Source: Manis javanica (lineage: Eukaryota; Chordata; Mammalia; Pholidota; Manidae). From it: a stretch of DNA of 64,000 bases. Of this stretch, positions 28,101 to 37,954 are shown one piece after another. Where the stretch lies: the NCBI RefSeq assembly GCF_040802235.1, contig NC_133167.1:40856001-40920000 (forward strand). Reading direction: 5' to 3'. Under the pieces are notes generated by a model. That model ran no database searches, was not told the DNA's origin, and worked only from the letters and a program-made list of their open reading frames with translations. Every line of letters starts with the position of its first letter. Position 1 is the stretch's first letter. The position numbers and the translations under genes were made by a program.

Positions 28101-30399
28101 ACCCCTGGAATTGAAATTAACCAAACTAAAAAATGCTCATTCTTAACATTGGATCCAATATTGTTTTTGCAGGACAACATTTTAAATTTGAAAGGCTGAG
28201 GATGTGTGTCAAGGCGCCTCCACCAACATCAACTTCTTTGTTCTTATTCAAATTACTCACATTCGCATAACTAGGGAAATGTCACTTAGGGCTCAAACCT
28301 CAACTAAATAAAAGCTCAATACAGCTCTGGAAACAAAAAGGAGGCTTTTTCTGATTCCTTCTTTGTTTTCAAGTCCCAGAGGTTAGTGTTCAGTAAATTT
28401 GGCAGGTATGTATTTCGAGAAACTTGAACAAAAGGATTGAAGAAATCATGCAACTCAGGCTTGTGCCTATGTATGTTAATATCTGCCTCCTAAATAGAAA
28501 GCAGAGCTGGAAAATCTGTTAAGAAATCATGAAGGTATGATAGAGCATTTTATTTGGGAATAAATCCCAGCTTCCTACAAAATGCATTTTCTAATTAAAA
28601 TAAATATGAAAATATTCAGATAGCTATTGAAAAGAGACAAATGGAAAGTGGACAATTAGACTAAGAAATACATTCGGTAAGAAGTATTGAAAGCTCAGTC
28701 TAGTCAGATGCATGAGGATGTATTTTTCCATCTCCAAATATTGCAATATTTTGTTAAAGCCTGTTGAAAACAAAATTGATTTTAGTAATGTAAACTTTAC
28801 TGAACAAGAGCAATCTTAGGTACTATGGTAAAGTTTGAAATGGAAACTAGGTTCTTTCAGTGTTTGGTGACAGCCCCAGTGTGGAGCCCAGGGTCAACCA
28901 CACAGATGTCCTACTCACCAATGAACAACTAAGTGCTGACTATTGATCTAAAATCTGATTCTCACGTTGAAATCTGATCTTGAGTTGAAATCTGATTTTG
29001 AGTTGAAATCTTGCTGTGAAAAATGCTTGTATCACGTCATTACATTTGTCTTTCAGACTGTGGGTTTTGTACATTATTGCTTTAAGTTTCTCACAGTGCT
29101 TCAATTGAAGAAGGATAAATATGCATGAGATTAAGACAAGTCTTATGATGACCAAAATATTCCCTCCAGATTCCAATCTATCATGCCCCATGCTGCTCAT
29201 TCTGAAGTTTCTTCTCCATTTTTTCCCAATTCCTGACTCTTTATGCTGTCTTTGAGTCTACCTTTGTCTCTCCACTTTTACATCCTCCTTCTCCCTCTCC
29301 ATTCCTGCCCTGGACCCTGGGCCACTTTGAATGACTTGGCTCCCAGGTCTGATGGCTTTCACCATCACATCTATCCCCCACTAGATACTGAGTTGCCCCA
29401 GAATCTTTGACACACACTTCCTCACCAACATGCACTCTCTCAGCAATGACATGCTACTGAGGATTCTTATAAATCTTCACAATCCAAAAATCCCTCTCAA
29501 GCTCTAGAGACAAAAACATAATACGAATGGACCCCACAACATGTTAAAACTGACCGCATTATCTTGCTGTTTTCATGGCTTTAAAGATCATGTGATTGTT
29601 GATTTATGTATCTGGTTCCCCTACCTAATATAGAGTCCTCAGTGAGAAGAGAGAGGGTGAATGAATGCATGGATGCTTCACCCATACAGTGTATATCGGC
29701 TTTCACTCCTGGATCTAACTGCATCTTGGGCCATGACTCACAGCCTCTCCCTTCACCTCTCCAACATCACCCAGCACATGGGTGTTGGAGTGAGCCAATA
29801 ATACTCACTGACAAATTTCAGTTAGTTACTGTAGCCACGATTTTTGTGGTTAACCCACACATCTTTCTAATTCATTTGCTAATGATAGGCTAGAAAACAA
29901 GTGATTTGCTTGGGGAAAAATGAGTATTATTTGGAAAGATGACCAGTAACACCATTATCCTGGGAGAATATAAGATTCCTTTCTCCTTTCTTTTTCTGCA
30001 ATACTTAAATGGATTACCTTGCCATATCATTTAATTGCTTATATGAACATCTAGATGATTCAGATTGTTTAGACAAGAGTCTTTCATATTTGTTTGTGGC
30101 TGCTATTGTGCTTGAAATTTCACACTCTCACGTAGGGATCCCTTGGTTACAAATATGGACTCGACTTGTGCCTGGTAATACAGGGACCAATGCTTGTGTT
30201 GCTGAGCACTGGAGCTTCCTGTGGACATAAGGAGTGCTTCAGAATTTTCCCCTTTTACTGCCATTCTCAGCAGGATCGAAGTCTCTCCATTCTATTCCAA
30301 CTGCTGGAAAAATAATGAAAGGTGATCAAGGCAGATTAGGCAGAAAAGACGACAAATCTGAAGGGCTAAAGGAAGCACTGAACTAAATTGCATTTTCAA
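28098..30399. other. Intergenic, nothing recognised except a short minisatellite
   Basis: No gene is supported. A small tandem of 18-bp units is listed separately. Open frames at 29606-29893 and 30009-30230 have no recognisable product and no splice context. Confidence 0.45.
28950..29011 (+). repeat. Short minisatellite, 18-bp unit
   Basis: About 3.5 imperfect copies of TTGAAATCTGATYTTGAG in a row. Confidence 0.8.
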
Positions 30400-30800
30400 A
30401 TGGGTATTCAGATTCAGTCATCCAATTTTAGAGCTGAAAGGGACTTTGGAAAGCACCATCCATTGCCACAGCTCACCCAAAGCAAGGTGAGTGTACCTGT
30501 CCTGCTGAGATGGTCGCCTGCCTCTGGGAGAAGAGCTCCAGCGAGGAGCAGTCCCCACCTGGTGGGAAGGCTGGGCTCCAGTCTCAACATCTTTAATTGC
30601 TAGAAAGCTCTTCTGCAGAGCTCAAGTTGGCCTCCCTCCAAGCGACACCATTTGTGTTGGTTGTTGGTAGTCCTGTTTCTGGAACAACTCAGAAATAGTC
30701 TATTTTTCTTTTTAAGTAAACATCCCGTAGAATCCAAAGTGAAGCAGTCTGTCTCCTTTGGCCATGTCTTCTTCAGAATATAAATCTAGACCTCTCAGTC
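30400..30800 (+). mobile_element. Very old interspersed repeat, family not assigned
   Basis: The wording matches a deep amniote or mammalian repeat: ATTTTAGAGCTGAAAGGGAC, then TTTAATTGCTAGAAAGCTCT, a TTGGCCTCCCTCC region, GGAACAACTCAGAAATAGTC, and GGCCATGTCTTCTTCAG. Such elements are sometimes retained as regulatory DNA. The family name (CR1/L3- or AmnSINE-like) is uncertain. Confidence 0.5.
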
Positions 30801-31809
30801 TCCCAGTCACCCTGACTCGGATACTGATTGCATGTCATGGTGTCTTTTAAAACCGTGGTGTCTGGAGCTGATCAGAGCCAGAGAGGCAGACATTGTTTAC
30901 CAACGAGTCCAGAAGAGTGCAAGGGTCTTCCCCTTGCACTTCTATTATTCCATCTCCTGGCTCTCCAGGGAAAAGGGGGCAAAGGCTCCCATATCTCCAC
31001 AATGAAAGGGCACCAGGGAGCAGGGGCAATTATTTATTTTTTATTATTGCCTCCCTTCTGTATGAACTCTGTCATTTGGGGTCAGTTATGTCAATTTCAA
31101 CATCTAAGGGATGTCTTCTTTTCAAATATAAAAAGAAGAAGGGCAATCATGTATATGTCTGGAGATTCCATGGTCTTAAATAAAATCTGAAAGGAAGTCC
31201 AGGTTTGTGTTAATAAGGCACATAGAGTAAAACTTGTGGTTTTAATAAAATAGGTGAGGCACATTATTTAATAAAATCATAAAATAGATGAGACACACTG
31301 ATATAGGATAGAATATGCAAAGGATCCTAATCATTTTATCGGTGTTAGAACAGCTAGGAGTCTTTACACAATTTGCTTGAAATCATGCAAATGGCAATAG
31401 TAAATAACCTGATAAAGAGACAGGTTTCCCTGGCCACTGTCCAGTACACACATCTCACTCTAAGACACAGCGACTCAGAGTTCAACAGTTCTTTCTTCGT
31501 GGTTGCAAGGTATAACACTTTCCACAGAGAAGAAAAGTAAATAGAATTCCAAAGACATGTTTGGTCTTTAAAAACTCTCAGTTACACATTCAGATGATTT
31601 AATTATTCACCTTTTTAAATAAAAATCAAGACGTGTGAGATTTGTAGAGATAATCTACAAATGATCTCTGCTTAAAAAAAATCTTGCACTGAAATCATCA
31701 GGCAAAGCTCAAGTGTTGACATATGTTAGTAACACTTTAAGAAATTCTAGTATTGCAGGGCAATGAGAGGCAGTTTGCTCAAAGAACACAATTTATATTT
31801 CCATTTGTT
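30801..31809. other. Intergenic, nothing recognised
   Basis: Open frames of 96-120 codons overlap at 30828-31190 on both strands and resemble no protein I know; they lie next to an old repeat and are probably chance. The rest is AT-rich. Confidence 0.45.
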
Positions 31810-31814
31810 CTTGT

Positions 31815-32289
31815 AATGCAGAAGAGGTGGTACATACACAATGGAATACTAACTACTCAGCCATAAGAAACAAACAAATCCTACCATTTGCAACCACATG
31901 GATGGAACTGGAGGATATTATGCTCAGTGAAATAAGACAGGTGGAGAAAGACAAGTATCAAATGATTTCCCTCATTTGTGGAGGATAACAACTAAGCAAA
32001 ACTGAAGGAACAAAACAGCAACAGACTCACAGACTCCAAGAAGGGACTAGCAGTTACCAAAGGGGAGGGGTGGGGGAGATCAGGGGGAACACAGTGTAGC
32101 ACAGAGAAGGCAAACAGTTGACTCTGTGGCACCTTACTACACTGATGTGCAGTGACTGCAATGGGGTATGGGCAGAACACAATAAAGGGGTGAATGTAGT
32201 AACCACATGGTTTTTTCACGTGAAACCTTCATGAGAGTATATATCAATAATACCTTAATAAAATAAATGAATAAATAAATGAAAGAAAA
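31815..32289 (+). mobile_element. 5'-truncated L1: ORF2 end plus 3' UTR
   Basis: It begins in the last codons of ORF2 (the ACAATGGAATACTAACTACT string encodes the [12 protein letters not shown] end of ORF2p) and runs through the 3' UTR (ACTGAAGGAACAAAACAGCA, a purine-rich GGGGAGGGGTGGGGGAG, GTAGTAACCACATGG) to a TATCAATAATACCTTAATAA end with an AAATAAAT-rich tail. Orientation is plus, opposite to the L1s at the right of the window. Confidence 0.85.
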
Positions 32290-32301
32290 AATCTTACTTC
32301 T

Positions 32302-32471
32302 TGGCAATAAGTGAATCTGTGGCAAATTACTACACTGATGGACAGTGACTGCAATGGGGTATGGGGGGGGTGACTCGATAATATGGGTGAATGTAGTAAC
32401 CACATTGTTTTTTCATGTGAAACCTTCATAGGGGTGTATATCAGTAACACCTTAATAATAATATAAAAAAG
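32302..32471 (+). mobile_element. Separate tiny L1 3'-end insertion with 12-bp target-site duplication
   Basis: It repeats the last 150 bp of the neighbouring L1 (CTACACTGATGGACAGTGAC, then GTAGTAACCACATTG, then a CAGTAACACCTTAATAA end). AATCTTACTTCT occurs at 32290-32301 and again at 32472-32483, an excellent target-site duplication. It is thus an independent insertion just beyond the first element's tail. Confidence 0.8.
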
Positions 32472-32483
32472 AATCTTACTTCT

Positions 32484-33125
32484 CAACTTCCTGGGTATTA
32501 AAATGCAATCTTATCTTTAAGATGGGACCCTTCCTGCCTTTTACTCTGTTGTTTGTGACTGGGCTTACTTGCCACATTAATTGCCCAGGTTATATATTAC
32601 TTGATCAGGGGCTCGAGGAGGAAAAGCAGCATCTAGGCAAAGTTAAAGATAAGCCTGGCCTTCTAGCAAGGTAAAGTAAATTTTACAATAGCCTCATTTA
32701 ATTGACACAATGAAGACATGGGCTAGGCTGAGGTATTTTCTTATCTGGGGGACGTTCACACATTCCAGGCCAAGTTACTCCTGGCTTTCTTCAATCTTCA
32801 CTGAAGAACGCTTATACTACTACTAGTTTGATATTTTACTTTAGAGAATTAATGTGACTCTGACTGTGCTCAACTGTTTAATATGGAGGTTTGGTAGGGG
32901 TCTTTTTCCAGAGGCCCTCACCCTACCCTGACTACACCCACGGTCCCTATCTCAGAATCTCTGTGGCTAGTTACAAATTACTCAGTTGCAGACTACAAAC
33001 CTCAATGACAGAAAAACAGGAATTTTTAAATACAAGAAAACGCACTGTCAATTCGCACACCAAAGTAAAGAAACTTCATTCCCAAATAAAAAATACGAGA
33101 AGTACCTCATGAAAAACCTTTAATT
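32484..33125. other. Intergenic, nothing recognised
   Basis: Non-coding sequence between the L1 tails and the CpG-rich block. An abrupt change in GC content occurs at about 33126. Confidence 0.5.
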
Positions 33126-33690
33126 CTAAAGGCGCTTCCTCCGGGAGGCCTCTCCCCCGCCGCCCCGCCGCGGGTCACACTTGAACTTCAGCTCGCCCGG
33201 CCCTCGCCCTTGAGGCCCCCGCCGAAAAAATCCACACACTGCATGACGCCCACCGGCCTCCACACCAGCGCAGCCCGGCCTGTCTCCTCCGCCTGCGGCC
33301 CCGTCACGGGCGGCGGTAGCAGGTTGGCGGCGAGTAGCCGCCCTCACCACCGGTCCTGGACGGAGGAGCAGCGGCTCCGACGAGCCCCTCTTCCCGCTGC
33401 CCCGGCGAACTTCGCTGGCCGCTCGGACGGCGGCTCTCGGCGCACTTGCTCCACCTCCTTCCCTTCCCGGGCAGCCCCTCCGGCAGAGCGCGCCGACTCC
33501 CGACCCGCGACCCCCGGCCGGGCCCAGCGAGCCCAACACCCGCGTCGGCCGCTTCCCGGCCCCATGGGCGACGCACTGCCTGCCGAGCAACTTGCACGGC
33601 CGCCCCCTCATCCGGCTCCACCGCCACCTCAGGCGGAGGCAGGGATCCCCGCGCCCCGTCCGGGCCCGACCGTGCCCCGAGGACACGTAC
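33126..33690 (-). pseudogene. GC-rich extension past the FOXO1 exon-1 donor (intron-1 remnant)
   Basis: The exon-1 match stops exactly where FOXO genes have their forkhead-domain intron. On the minus strand ...GCGGGCCGGATG is followed by GTACGTGTCC, a good donor, at 33690. The following 565 bp are very CpG-rich and show no sign of FOXO1 exon 2, so they are best read as copied intron 1. Open frames here on both strands, up to about 200 codons, reflect GC content and lack of stops, not a gene. No poly(A) or poly(T) tract ends the block at 33126. Confidence 0.6.
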
Positions 33691-34028
33691 CATCCGGCCC
33701 GCAGAGCTGTCGCTGTCGCCTTCATCCCTTAAGTAAGGCCCGCTCTTGACCAACCACCGTATATCTGCGGCAGCGTAAGCTGCTGCGCGCCCGTGCTCTC
33801 GATGGCCTTGGCGATGCGGTCGGCGTGGGACAGGTTGCCCCCACGCACTGTGGCGGGACGAGCTGCTCTTGCGCGTTTGCCTCTCAGCGGCCGCCGAGGC
33901 CGAAAGGCAGACCCGCGGCGGCAACGGGGTTCCGGATCGCGCCGCCCCACGGCGCCAGGCTGGAGGTGGCAGAGCTGGACTGACTCAAGACGGCCGGGCG
34001 GCGGCTCCAAGTCAGCGTTGATCACCAC
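33691..34028 (-). pseudogene. FOXO1P: FOXO1 exon-1 coding remnant, decayed
   Basis: FOXO1 is a forkhead transcription factor controlled by insulin/AKT. Read on the minus strand, pieces of exon 1 occur in the right order. A VVINADLEPPPGR word lies near 34028 (family VVEIDPDFEPLPRPR). Next come FSQSNSATSSPAPSG-like and NPDAAAGLPSASAAA-like nucleotide stretches, then RKSSSSRHSAWG. After a +1 shift the frame continues NLSHADRIAKAIES and LTLPQIYG, and after another shift VKSGPYLRDEGDSDSSAG. The KS-PY word points to FOXO1 rather than FOXO3, FOXO4 or FOXO6. The start codon is missing, a large internal part of the N-terminus is deleted, and several frameshifts exist. It cannot make FOXO1. The symbol is descriptive only. 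Confidence 0.85.
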
Positions 34029-34387
34029 CCGCCGCCCGCCGCGGGAGAGCCGAGAAGGGGCGAGAGCTGCGCCGGGGGCCAAGCGGGCGCGGAAAGGAGA
34101 TTCGAGGTTGGGGAGCGAGGTCGGTGCTGCCAGAGCAAACGCGCCGGGAGGAAGGCGCACCCGAGCACGGCGCGGTTCCAACATCTGGTCTACGCCGGGC
34201 CGCTCCTGAGGACAGGGCCGGAGGACCAAAGCACGGAGCCGCTGGAACTCCCTCTCCCAGGGGACCTCGCAACTCTACTGACTGTTGAATAGGAAGGCGG
34301 TAGCACCTGCAGTTACTGCGCAGCTGCCGGACAAACGTGCTCTGCGAGCTTTCCCAGTGGTTGCCTGCTCCGTGCGCTCATTGGTCG
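34029..34387 (-). pseudogene. FOXO1 5' UTR / promoter-proximal copy, minus arm
   Basis: On the minus strand this runs from a CTCATTGG-containing centre through TATTCAACAGTCAGTAG, GGCCCTGTCCTCAGGAGCG, GCGCCTTCCTCCCGGCG and CTCTCGCCCCTTCTCGGCTC into the remnant coding sequence at 34028. I recognise it as FOXO1 5' UTR. It is one arm of an inverted repeat with 34388-34715. Confidence 0.7.
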
Positions 34388-34715
34388 CCAGGGCCGTCAG
34401 TCGAGGGGGGCCAGCCATTGGGCGCGCTCGCAGAACCCGGTACTCCGGCGGCTCAGCAATAGCTGCAGGCGACGCCGCAGCCGTATTCAGCAGTCAGTAG
34501 CGTCCCGAGCGCCCCCGGAGAAGAGCGCTCCAGCGGTTCTCTCCCTGCCAGGGTCCACCGGCCCTGTCCGCAGGAGCGACCTGCGCATCCGGTCCGCCGG
34601 CCAGTCCGCACAGCGAAACCGGCGGAGACCGGATGTTGGACTCGCGCTGTGCTGTGTTGCGCCTTCCTCCAGGCGGCATTCGCTGACGGCACCGACCTCT
34701 CTCCCCTTGCACAGT
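34388..34715 (+). repeat. Second FOXO1 5'-UTR-like copy, head to head with the first
   Basis: Read on the plus strand this parallels the minus arm in order: CCATTGGG, then TCGCAGAAC, CTGCAGGCGACG, TATTCAGCAGTCAGTAG, CTCCAGCGG, GGCCCTGTCCGCAGGAGCG, GATGTTGGACTCGCGCTGTG, GCGCCTTCCTCCAGGCGG, ACCGACCTCTCTCCCC. Identity by eye is about 75%. It also keeps a stretch (CCGGCCAGTCCGCACAGCG) missing from the minus arm. It stops before any coding sequence. Confidence 0.75.
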
Positions 34716-36904
34716 AACTATTGCAATTCCTGCCATCACATCTGTGTTACAGATGAGAGAGAAGATGCTGTTTCCGGTTATGCTTGAACCTCTTTCAGTG
34801 TATAGAAGCAAATTATGTGGCCATACCTAGCTGAAAAAGACCGCAGGGGAGGCTTTTAGGTTCTGTATTTTGAGAGTTTAGGAAGGCAATCCAGAAAGTG
34901 GTTGGGGTGGGTTTTTTGAGTAAGCCAACATATAAATTGTTACATGGTCTACATTTTTCTTTTAAATCAAGCTACCTTGGGTATAATGCTAAAGATTTTA
35001 ATTTAAGGCAAAGCGCTTTCTACGATAAGAACAAACAAAAATAGCGTTTTAGAGCACTTCAGTATTCATAAAATGCAACAATCTATTGAGATTATATCAA
35101 TGTGCTCATTTTATAGTTGAGAATGTGGAAATTAGGAGTTTTTCTATCTACCTGTATAGTTAGAAAGTAGAGGGTTGAAAGTTGAATCAGGTCTTGATTT
35201 TAAATCTAATGCTAGTTATACATCAATAAACCAGCAGCACAGTATTTATTTCTAATCCTCACGTTTAGATAAAAACACATTTTTGGTCTCACAAAGAAAA
35301 TCTCTGGAGGATATTTTATTACCCTTTAAGCCATTATGTAAATAAAACTATGATTATGGTCTTCATTAGTTTTTTTTTTCTTTTCCATCATCACTATTAT
35401 ATTTTGGTTTACAGAAAAGTGGAAAAATGAAGGAAAAAGCACAAAATAATAAATATTATGATGATTGATAATAGAAATGAACATTATTTTGGTCTTAATA
35501 ATATTTATGGAATCCTTATTAATAAAAAGTGACTCATAATCGCCTAGATATATCGCAGTGCAAATTTAAATGTCAGAAATGACTTTAGGTTTTAGTTCAA
35601 TAAATGCTTAGTTTCTTTTGAAGCAATGATGATGTTCGCATCTTAGCATTCTTGTCATGTAGATATACTACCCTTTAAATATGCAAAATAAAATCTATCT
35701 TTCAAACTATAATAATTGGGGATAACAATATTTCACTAAATTCCAAACTTTATGGAAAATGTCCAGCCAGTCTAACTCAACTCAGAATACATTTGATCTC
35801 TTCTTAGATGTTGATTATTGTCCAAGTTCTAAGGACAATAAGTCTAAATGGGGCATAAGAGATGTAGAAAGCAGTGATTCATGAGAGACTTCCTAGAAGA
35901 GAAAGTTGAAGGATGTGAAGATGTGCTTTCTAGGAAGAAAGAAAAGCTTATCAAAGGTCTGAAACTTGAGTTTACATGACATACACAAGGAACTGAGTAT
36001 ATTCCAGTCAGCATTAGATTCAAATGATAATCTCAGAAACACTCTGCTGACACACCTACAAATAATGTCTAACCAGACATCTGGGCATCCATGATCCAGT
36101 CAAGTTGACACATAAAATTAATCATCAGAACAGTTGACCTTATGATATGAGGAATGGACTACATAATGGGAGATAATAAATGATATGAGTCCAAGGCTTT
36201 TATAGAAGCTGCAATAAATGTGCTAAATCAACAGCCAATATAGGATGCTGTTCCTCCCTTAACCAGAGTATATAAAGGCAGGCAAAAGGTGTTCTTCCCC
36301 CCTGAGCTATAGTTGTTTGCTGGGGCTGAACCCTCACCCTGCTTTGCTATACTTATGTGCCTTACCTGAACCCTCACCCTCTTACAGTCTGGTTCCTTGA
36401 AGGAGTATCCCCAGTGCCTGGCTCAATGGTGTCAGGCACTTAATAAATTTTGGCTGGATGGTTGAGAGGCAGTCAAAGAAGGATATAGGAGAAAGCGAGG
36501 GAGGAGAGGAAGGAGTGGGAGAGAGAGAAGCAGAGGGCTAGAAGGAAAACTAGAGGGAGGCAGGAGGAAGGCAACGAGCCCTGAAGGAAGCCAGTGGACT
36601 ATACGTGGGACCTGCAGTGAGAAAAGGCTGTGGGAGGCTGGGAATGGGTGTGGTCACTGCTGAGAGGACCTGTAGAAAGTCAGGCCTCTAATTTTAAGTT
36701 TCTATGCACAGAACCATATAGCTCTTTGGAAGACAGGTGAAATTAGCCAGCTTATCCCTCTCCCCCAGCAAACCTTTCTCTGTTTTACTTTTGGTTTGGT
36801 TTCACTGAGGGGAGCTGGTTTCACAGAGAAATGATACTTCAAACTGTGAACCTCCAGAGCAGGCCAACAGGACTTCCTTCCCAGCTCTGATGCCCTCAGG
36901 CCTC
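34716..36904. other. Intergenic upstream of FSIP2
   Basis: AT-rich at first. A degraded minus-strand MIR lies at about 35085-35240 (TGCTCATTTTATAGTTGAGAA and AAATCTAATGCTAG words). About 36260-36460 has a TATATAAAGGC box, the word CTGAACCCTCACCCT twice (about 36327 and 36367), and an L2/MIR-like end (CCCCAGTGCCTGGC, CAGGCACTTAATAAATTTTGG). A purine-rich GAGA tract lies at 36478-36560. No gene is seen. Confidence 0.5.
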
Positions 36905-37138
36905 ACTGGCGAGGGCGGGGCCAGGCCGGGAGGGGGCGGGCTTGTGACATCACCCTTCTGTGCCCCCGCCCTCCATTGTCCCAGGTTCGGAGCCTAGAAG
37001 GCGGCAAGGGAAGAGCCTTGGGGTCGCAGAGTACTGGCCATTCCCAGTCCGGTCAGGATGGAGGGAGGACGCCGGAGAAGAGGCACAGGGCATGCGAGAG
37101 GGGAAGGTGGCAGAGGGGCAGAGCCGGCCCGGGCTGCT
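36905..37138 (+). promoter_or_regulatory. FSIP2: FSIP2 promoter and 5' UTR
   Basis: CpG-rich start of the gene. GC boxes of the GGGCGGGG type lie at about 36913-36921 and 36932-36940. A CRE-like TGACATCA lies at 36945-36952, one base from the palindromic CRE; CREM/CREB sites are common in spermatid genes, so this is a plausible but unproven link to testis expression. There is no TATA box at a sensible distance. The transcription start is not determined. An upstream in-frame ATG at 37058 is discussed with exon 1. Confidence 0.6.
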
Positions 37139-37243
37139 ATGGAGCGGTACCTCAGCACCTGCTCCAAGACAGCCAGCGCCGCCGCCACCGCCACCAAGAC
37201 GGTCGCCAGCGACCTGGTCACGGACAGCCGGCAGTGCGGACAC
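37139..37243 (+). CDS. FSIP2: FSIP2 coding exon 1
   Basis: FSIP2 (fibrous sheath-interacting protein 2) is a very large sperm-flagellum protein that associates with AKAP4 in the fibrous sheath; loss in men causes multiple morphological abnormalities of the flagella. The exon encodes 35 residues beginning MERYLSTCSKTAS and ending DSRQCGH, followed by the donor GTGAGT at 37244. I chose the ATG at 37139 because family members start with a MELYLS-CSKTA-like sequence. The frame is also open to an upstream ATG at 37058, which would add 27 mostly Arg/Gly residues. Phase 0 joins to exon 2. Confidence 0.88.
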
Positions 37244-37587
37244 GTGAGTGGCAGCACGCCCGTCGTCGTGGCCCTCGCGGGGCTCCAGCCTTTGGGGAAG
37301 GGGGCAGGGCTAGCCACAGGCGGGCCTCCCGGGCCATAACCGGCCCGCCTCGGCATCCCGGCGCGGCCAGAGGTTCGGGCTCCGCTGGCCCCCGAGCGGC
37401 TGCGGCGCAGCGGGAGAGGAGCTGGAGGGCGGGAAGCGGGAGGGCTTTGGGCTGTCTGTCAGGGAGAGGTCCTTAGACCCTGAGTGTGGGACTCGGGGTT
37501 TTTTTGGTTGGAGTAGAAGTAGCTGGGTCTAAACTAAATGAGTAATAACTGAAAGGAAAGACAAAACTCTCCAATTGTCTCTGATAG

Positions 37588-37713
37588 GGTGCAGACAAAA
37601 CCCACTTTCCAGGGATCGGAGCAGCTCAACTACTGGATCTCCCTTTTGGGGTCAAGTTGCCCAGGATCCCAGGAAGCGATTCTTTGTACCGTACAACAAA
37701 GTTAAGTGAAAAG
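37588..37713 (+). CDS. FSIP2: FSIP2 coding exon 2
   Basis: 42 codons between the acceptor TCTGATAG and the donor GTAATT. The translation starts GADKTHFPGIGAAQLLDLPF and ends TTKLSEK, matching the FSIP2 N-terminus (HFPG-GAAQLLDLP-GVKLP-IPGS). Intron 1 is only 344 bp. Intron 2 spans about 9.5 kb and holds two antisense L1s. The exon is intact. Confidence 0.92.
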
Positions 37714-37954
37714 GTAATTTTTAACTCTTAAAAATTTTTCTACTTGCTGTTAAAATTCAGGCGCTACATCATGCAAAATACATTAAGGGAATTTGCACTA
37801 ACAGTCACTGGAGAACAAAAAACTCACATAAAAACCTAAGGTATTGTTTAGGATGTATATACGTAACAACTTCAATCTTTCAAGATTCTGCTCACAGCGC
37901 ATAATTAAGTTATAATTTCCATTGCCCTTGGTTTGCATAATTTTACTCAATCTT
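37714..37954 (+). other. FSIP2: FSIP2 intron 2, left unique part
   Basis: AT-rich intronic sequence between exon 2 and the first antisense L1. Nothing else is recognised. Confidence 0.6.

Larger units (their letters stand above)
33126..34715. promoter_or_regulatory. CpG-rich block (candidate CpG island)
   Basis: About 1.6 kb with dense CG dinucleotides, sharply bounded by AT-rich DNA. The centre of the inverted repeat carries CCAAT-type words in both orientations (CTCATTGGTCG at 34377-34387 and GCCATTGGGCG at about 34413-34423). With two 5'-UTR-like arms pointing outward it resembles a bidirectional promoter. Activity is not shown by sequence alone. Confidence 0.6.

Noticed and set aside
27846..28146. 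Open frames of 84-92 codons with RERE.. or HTHT.. repeats
   Set aside because: These are translations of a compound CA/TC microsatellite.
30828..31190. 120-codon plus-strand frame
   Set aside because: Overlapping frames of similar length occur on both strands, with no known domain and no promoter or splice evidence.
33126..33924. Long overlapping open frames on both strands (up to about 206 codons) in the CpG-rich block
   Set aside because: They arise from high GC content in a decayed FOXO1 copy. Pieces of the FOXO1 forkhead text are spread over different frames, so none of the frames is a protein-coding gene.
36255..36460. TATATAAAGGC box and a repeated CTGAACCCTCACCCT word as a possible LTR or gene promoter
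   Set aside because: The end of the stretch fits an L2/MIR terminus, and no clear LTR ends, downstream exon or retroviral sequence was found, so it was left as an intergenic note.
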